NCBI GenBank assembly: GCA_965220645.1
Contig: OZ244836.1
Span: 3,286,001-3,350,000 of the forward strand
Direction of reading: 5' to 3'
Length of the DNA stretch: 64,000 bases
Source of the DNA: Aldehydirespirator sp965220645
Lineage (GTDB): Bacteria; Actinomycetota; Acidimicrobiia; Acidimicrobiales; Aldehydirespiratoraceae
Below are positions 60,131-64,000 of this stretch, piece after piece. Position 1 is the first letter of the stretch. The number at the start of each line of letters is the position of its first letter. The translations under genes were made by a program, and so were the position numbers. The notes under the pieces were generated by a model. It did not search any database, was not told the DNA's origin, and was given only the letters and a program-made list of their open reading frames with translations.

Positions 60131-61476
60131 GGCGTGACCGTTCTGAGCGCGCCCAGGAGGTCGCCGGCCAGGAAGCGGGCGCCTCCGACCGCGGCTGCGG
60201 CCCGTCCGTGAAGGTGCGCGGCCTCGGCCACCCGGTCAACCAGTCGCTCGGGACCGAAGGCAGCCAGGCGGCCTGTGATCATGCCGGTGAGGACGTCGCC
60301 GGTGCCGGCCGTGGCCAGACGGGCATCACCGCTGGCAACGATCCTGATTCGCCCATCGGGATCGGCCACGACTGTGGGGCCGCCCTTGAGCAACACGACC
60401 GCTCCCAGCCGGGCTGCGGCGGCTCTGGCGGCGGCAATGCGGTCCGGGCCGGGCCGGGCCGACACCAGGGCTTCGAGCTCGGCGTCGTGAGGCGTCAGAA
60501 CGACCGGTACCGAGTCGCCGCGGCGCTGGTCCATGACCGCGGCAACCGCAGGGTCATTCAGCAGGCGCAGGCCGTCGGCGTCGATCACCGCCGGCAAGCC
60601 CAGAGCGAGCGCGTCGGCGAGGCGGGCGGCGGCCCGCTGATCGGTGCCCAGACCCGGCCCGGCCGCGCACACCCGGAAGCGGCCGGCGTCCACCGCAAGC
60701 GGCGGCTCGGATCGCACCACCTCGATGGGCGAAGCGACCCCGGCCGCGGCGGGCGCACTGAGATGGACCATGCGGGCTCCGCTGCGCAGCGCGGCCTCGC
60801 ACGCCAGGGACGCAGCCCCGCCCATGCCGGGCGAGCCCGCCACCACCAGTGCGGCGGCGTTCCACTTGTGGGTGGCACCGGTGCCCGCAGGCAAGGCCTC
60901 GACGTCGCTGTCGGTGAACAGCGCGCAGGTGTCGCCATCGTCATCGCCGACGGCGAGGTCGATATCGGCGACGGTCGTCACCCCGCAGGCGACCGGACCC
61001 TCGCCGAACAGCAGCCCCGGCTTGAGCGCCGCGAATGTGACCGTTCGCTGTGCCGTCCACACCGGTCCACCCAACACGCCGCCGGTAAGGCCGTCGAGTC
61101 CGCTGGGGATGTCCACGGCCAGCACCGGCGCGTCGGGCCGGCCACGCTGAGGCGCCCCATACGGCCGGGACAGGCCCGTGCCAAAGGCCGCGTCGATGTA
61201 CAGGTCGGCGGGCGGCAGGGTCTCGGGAGCCTCGGTGGCGGAGAACACCCGAGCGCGCACCCCCCGGCGCCGGAGCCGGCGTGCCGCGGCCCGCCCGTCG
61301 CCACCGTTGTTGCCGGGTCCGGCCAGCACCACCGCCCGGCGCCCATACCGTCCGCCCATCATCTCGACCGCGGCGCGAGCCACAGCCGCCCCGGCCCGCT
61401 CGATCAGCACTTCGGTCGGCTCGGACGCGGCCGCGTCGATCTCAGCCATCCGAGTCGGCGTGACGATTGGAATCAC
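60127..61476 (-). CDS. nnrD: Bifunctional NAD(P)H-hydrate epimerase/dehydratase
   Basis: The 449-residue enzyme repairs hydrated NAD(P)H. The N-terminal YjeF-like epimerase has VLAGPGNNGGDGRAAARRL and VDIPSGLDG. The C-terminal ribokinase-like ADP-dependent dehydratase begins near residue 200 (HKWNAAALVVAGSPGMGGAA) and has VLTPHDAELEAL, VVLLKGGPTVV and ATAGTGDVLTG. The ATG overlaps the acpS stop by four bases. Confidence 0.95.
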   Translation of the reverse strand: MIPIVTPTRMAEIDAAASEPTEVLIERAGAAVARAAVEMMGGRYGRRAVVLAGPGNNGGDGRAAARRLRRRGVRARVFSATEAPETLPPADLYIDAAFGTGLSRPYGAPQRGRPDAPVLAVDIPSGLDGLTGGVLGGPVWTAQRTVTFAALKPGLLFGEGPVACGVTTVADIDLAVGDDDGDTCALFTDSDVEALPAGTGATHKWNAAALVVAGSPGMGGAASLACEAALRSGARMVHLSAPAAAGVASPIEVVRSEPPLAVDAGRFRVCAAGPGLGTDQRAAARLADALALGLPAVIDADGLRLLNDPAVAAVMDQRRGDSVPVVLTPHDAELEALVSARPGPDRIAAARAAAARLGAVVLLKGGPTVVADPDGRIRIVASGDARLATAGTGDVLTGMITGRLAAFGPERLVDRVAEAAHLHGRAAAAVGGARFLAGDLLGALRTVTP

Positions 61477-61877
61477 TGGGCTAGCGCGACGACGGTCGCC
61501 TGGGCCAGATGGTCGGTGTGCGACAGGGAGACGAGCCAGCGGCCGACGCCGTGGCCGGCCGCAGTGGACCGGGCATCGCCGTGGAGCACGAGCTCGGGCC
61601 GGCCGTCGTCAGCCCGAACGATCTCGATGTCGGCCATGCGCATCCCTCCGAGGCCGTAGCCGAGGGCCTTGAGGGTCGCTTCCTTGGCCGCGAACCGCGC
61701 CGCCAGCCGGGCGGCCGGATCGGCAGCCCGCTCGGCGTAGGTCCGCTCGTGGAGCGTGAACAGCCGGTCCACCACCGAGGGTCGCCGCCGGAGCACGGTC
61801 CGGAATCGATCGATGTCGACCAGATCGGTGCCGACCCCTACCACGCAGGCATCGGACAGGCTGGCGCCCTCGGTCAC
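61473..61877 (-). CDS. acpS: Holo-[acyl-carrier-protein] synthase
   Basis: The 134-residue phosphopantetheinyl transferase activates acyl carrier protein. It has VVGVGTDLVDIDRFR, FTLHERTYAE, the metal-binding ARFAAKEATLKALG and VSLSHTDHLAQA. I choose GTG at 61877 because TATCGT ends seven bases before it; GTG at 61883 is two codons longer. Confidence 0.95.
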   Translation of the reverse strand: MTEGASLSDACVVGVGTDLVDIDRFRTVLRRRPSVVDRLFTLHERTYAERAADPAARLAARFAAKEATLKALGYGLGGMRMADIEIVRADDGRPELVLHGDARSTAAGHGVGRWLVSLSHTDHLAQATVVALAQ

Positions 61878-61973
61878 CCTCACAACGATACCGAGGCGTC
61901 GGGATCCCCTCGCTTTGGCTCTCGTCGCGAAATCTTGTCAGGAGGACAAGAAAGCGCGATATACCACCGGGCG

Positions 61974-64000
61974 TCAGGAGCGCCAGTGGTCGGCTAGGTC
62001 TCCGACGGGAGCCGTCAGCAGGTCGACCACCACGATCTCGGCCAGCCGATCCTCGTCGAAGGCGGGCTCGGTCTCGGTGACCGCGTCGCGCAGCTCCGAG
62101 TAGCGATTGCGGTACCCCTGCAGGACGCCCCGAGCCACCGGGGCCGGAAGGGAGTCCTCGAAGCGGACGTGCAGCAGGGTGATGCCCACGGTGCTGCCCG
62201 CCGCGACTTCGGGCACGAATACGACCGTGCGCCCGTCGTGGCGGCCCCGAGCGGCCAGCACGCGGCGCTCTACCGCCACCCGGCGCTTGCTGCCGGTCAG
62301 CGAAGGCGCGGAAGCCGTGCGCGAGGCGATCCCGGTCGCGATGCCACCCTGGTCGACGACGGCAACCGTGTCGGGCCCGTCCAGCCGGTAGCGGGTGTGG
62401 CCCCGCACCTCTGCTACCGCCGGGCTGAGATCGGCCAGAGCCCGGATGGTGGAGTAGGAGAGGTTGTCCCTGGGTGCGCCTGTGGCCAGCACGGCCCGGA
62501 TGAGCGGCGCTTCCAGCAGCGTCTGGTCCGAGCGCGAGATGCCGACTGTAACCGTCTTGGCCTGATGGCGGATGGCGTCGACCGGGCGGGTCAACTCATC
62601 GATCCCGACGCTCAGCGCGGCCTCGAGGTCATCGATCACCGCGGCTGGAGTGCCGACCCGGCCCAACTCCAGTTCGTATCCGTCCAGCGGTGCCAGCCCG
62701 GTGGCGTAGCGCATCAGCGTGACGATGCGCACAGCCGTGGACGCCTCCAGGTGGCCGTTGTAGTAGCCGCGCTGCAGACGGGACGAGAACGCGGCGCTGC
62801 TCTGCTGCAACGTGGGAAGGGCCAGGCTCAGAACCTCCTCGGCGGTGGTGTCAGAACGGGCCGCGGCGGCCTCGATGGCTGCTCGGGCCTCCCGCAGGGG
62901 CCGCGCTCCGGCGTCGATTGCCAGGGCGGCCTCGTAACCGAAGAGGTGGCCCACCATGGTGGCGGGCAGGAAGGCCAGCCGAGGATCCACCTTCGGCACA
63001 CCCAGCACGGCTGACGCTCCCTCGAAGCGAGTGTCGCCATCGTCGGCCACCACCACGGGAGCAGCCCGATGGGCTCCGAAGATGGCCACCTCTTTGGCCA
63101 CATCGTCGGCCACCGAACCCGATAGCCCAGCCGCGCACACCAACACCAGGGGCTCGGCCGAAAGATCGATGTGCTTCTTGTCCTCGGTCGCGTCGCTCGA
63201 GATCGACATGTAGCACAGTTCCGACAGCTTGATACGCACCTCGCGGGCCGCCACCTGGTTGGGCCCGTTGCCCACCACCGCCCAATGCCGTCGCGTCGGG
63301 GCGAGGCTGCGAGCCACCTCACCTATGGCGGCACGCCGCTCCAGGACCTCCTCCAGTACCGACGGCACGGCCCGAAGCGTGTCGAGGAGACTGCGCCGGG
63401 AAGCTGCCCCCCGCTCACCGGCTACTTCGCCCGCGATAGCCACCGCCATCAGGCAGCCCGCCGCTACCTGGGAATAGAAGGCCTTGGTGGAGGCCACGCT
63501 CATCTCCACGTCGCGGCCGTCGGAGGTGTAGAGAACGCCCTCGGCCCGGTCGGTGAGGTCGCTGTTGCGGCGGTTGACCACGGCCACCACCGACGCTCCC
63601 CTGGCCCTCACCAGGTCGACGGTGCGGTTGGTGTCGGTGGTGGTGCCCGACTGCGAGATCGCGACCACCAGCGTGTCGGACATGTCGTCCTGCAGATGGA
63701 AGGCCGACAGTTCGGTGGCGAGCATCGCCGTGACATCGAGGGTCGCGGCGCGCCCGGCATCAGCCAGCAGGGTCCGAAGGCATCGGACGAGACTCTCCCC
63801 CGCGACCGCCGCGGTTCCCTGGCCGATGGCCAGGACCTTGGACACCGACCCGTGCCGCAGGCCGGACCGAACCGGATCGGGGAGTGTCTCTGAGCCGATC
63901 GAGAGGCCGGGGCCGTCCGGAGTGTCGACGATCCGGCCCCTCAGCGTCTTGCGGAACGACGCCGGCGCCTCACCGATCTCCTTGAGCAGGTAGTGACGAT
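61974..64000 (-). CDS. GlmS-like isomerising amidotransferase with long C-terminal extension, 5' end beyond window
   Basis: The visible 674 residues begin in the linker of GlmS (RHYLLKEIGEAPASFRKTLR). The first SIS domain has AISQSGTTTDTNRTVDLV and STKAFYSQVAAG; the second has GNGPNQVAAREVRIKLSELC, SSDATEDKKHIDLS and KEVAIFGAHRAAP. GlmS normally ends soon after the second SIS domain. Here about 330 more residues follow (SRLQRGYYNGHLEASTAVRI onward) with no domain I recognise. The N-terminal amidotransferase part lies beyond the right edge. It heads the acpS-nnrD-alr group and probably makes glucosamine-6-phosphate, though the extension leaves that open. Confidence 0.85.
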   Translation of the reverse strand, partial: RHYLLKEIGEAPASFRKTLRGRIVDTPDGPGLSIGSETLPDPVRSGLRHGSVSKVLAIGQGTAAVAGESLVRCLRTLLADAGRAATLDVTAMLATELSAFHLQDDMSDTLVVAISQSGTTTDTNRTVDLVRARGASVVAVVNRRNSDLTDRAEGVLYTSDGRDVEMSVASTKAFYSQVAAGCLMAVAIAGEVAGERGAASRRSLLDTLRAVPSVLEEVLERRAAIGEVARSLAPTRRHWAVVGNGPNQVAAREVRIKLSELCYMSISSDATEDKKHIDLSAEPLVLVCAAGLSGSVADDVAKEVAIFGAHRAAPVVVADDGDTRFEGASAVLGVPKVDPRLAFLPATMVGHLFGYEAALAIDAGARPLREARAAIEAAAARSDTTAEEVLSLALPTLQQSSAAFSSRLQRGYYNGHLEASTAVRIVTLMRYATGLAPLDGYELELGRVGTPAAVIDDLEAALSVGIDELTRPVDAIRHQAKTVTVGISRSDQTLLEAPLIRAVLATGAPRDNLSYSTIRALADLSPAVAEVRGHTRYRLDGPDTVAVVDQGGIATGIASRTASAPSLTGSKRRVAVERRVLAARGRHDGRTVVFVPEVAAGSTVGITLLHVRFEDSLPAPVARGVLQGYRNRYSELRDAVTETEPAFDEDRLAEIVVVDLLTAPVGDLADHWRS

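Overview
The window is GC-rich (about two thirds G+C by eye), tightly packed bacterial chromosome. No stretch longer than about 250 bases lacks a feature, and I see no tRNA, rRNA, CRISPR array or prophage. The gene content points to a high-GC actinobacterium, most likely of the class Acidimicrobiia. Signs of this are flavin/F420-type luciferase-like oxidoreductases, a CYP125-like P450, GuaB3, HrcA/CIRCE-type groESL, the order glmS-acpS-nnrD-alr-tsaE-tsaB-tsaD-groES-groEL, and many apparently leaderless genes. The class assignment is inference.

Left part (1-22 kb). A 2-oxoglutarate dioxygenase runs off the left edge, followed by a surface collagen-like protein, the class Ia ribonucleotide reductase operon nrdAB and a GPP34-domain gene. 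From 6.9 to 22.2 kb lies a catabolic region. A HpaE-like aldehyde dehydrogenase and a HpaG-like fumarylacetoacetase-fold gene sit behind a LivF ATPase and diverge from a MarR regulator. A second, complete Liv-type uptake system (LivH, a fused LivM-LivG, LivF, a binding lipoprotein) is joined to an amidohydrolase. A divergent operon carries an acetoacetate-decarboxylase-like protein, a P450, a HpaD/LigB-type ring-cleaving dioxygenase and a glutamine amidotransferase. The MarR gene, the ring-cleavage operon and a decayed copy of that operon's 5' end (11.06-11.2 kb, beside a broken SDR gene and a LuxR regulator) share one palindromic operator. This suggests a homoprotocatechuate-like meta-cleavage regulon split across about 14 kb.

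Middle part (22-46 kb). This holds a DUF3574 lipoprotein, luciferase-like monooxygenases, a glutamine-synthetase-like ligase with a PuuD-type hydrolase nearby, an acyl-CoA dehydrogenase, a second P450 with an operator array, a short citrate synthase and a TauD-type dioxygenase. Housekeeping genes follow: a homocysteine methyltransferase, purH, sucCD, an AlaX-type editing protein, pcrA, and a cbs-metB transsulfuration pair. A HigBA toxin-antitoxin pair sits in a small AT-rich pocket between purH and sucD.

Right part (46-64 kb). An IS3-family element (45933-47160) has destroyed a NYN-domain gene. Then come guaA and guaB3, a Nudix gene and a 55-residue gene, a VapBC-type module, a large lipoprotein with an internal duplication, groEL and groES with CIRCE, the tsaD-tsaB-tsaE threonylcarbamoyl-adenosine genes, a P1-family peptidase, alr, a 64-codon repeat-built ORF, nnrD, acpS and an oversized GlmS-like protein that runs off the right edge.

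A recurring theme is a TANNNT -10 hexamer ending 6-8 bases before an ATG or GTG, which is the layout of leaderless transcripts. I used it together with Shine-Dalgarno sites and 4-base stop/start overlaps to choose start codons.
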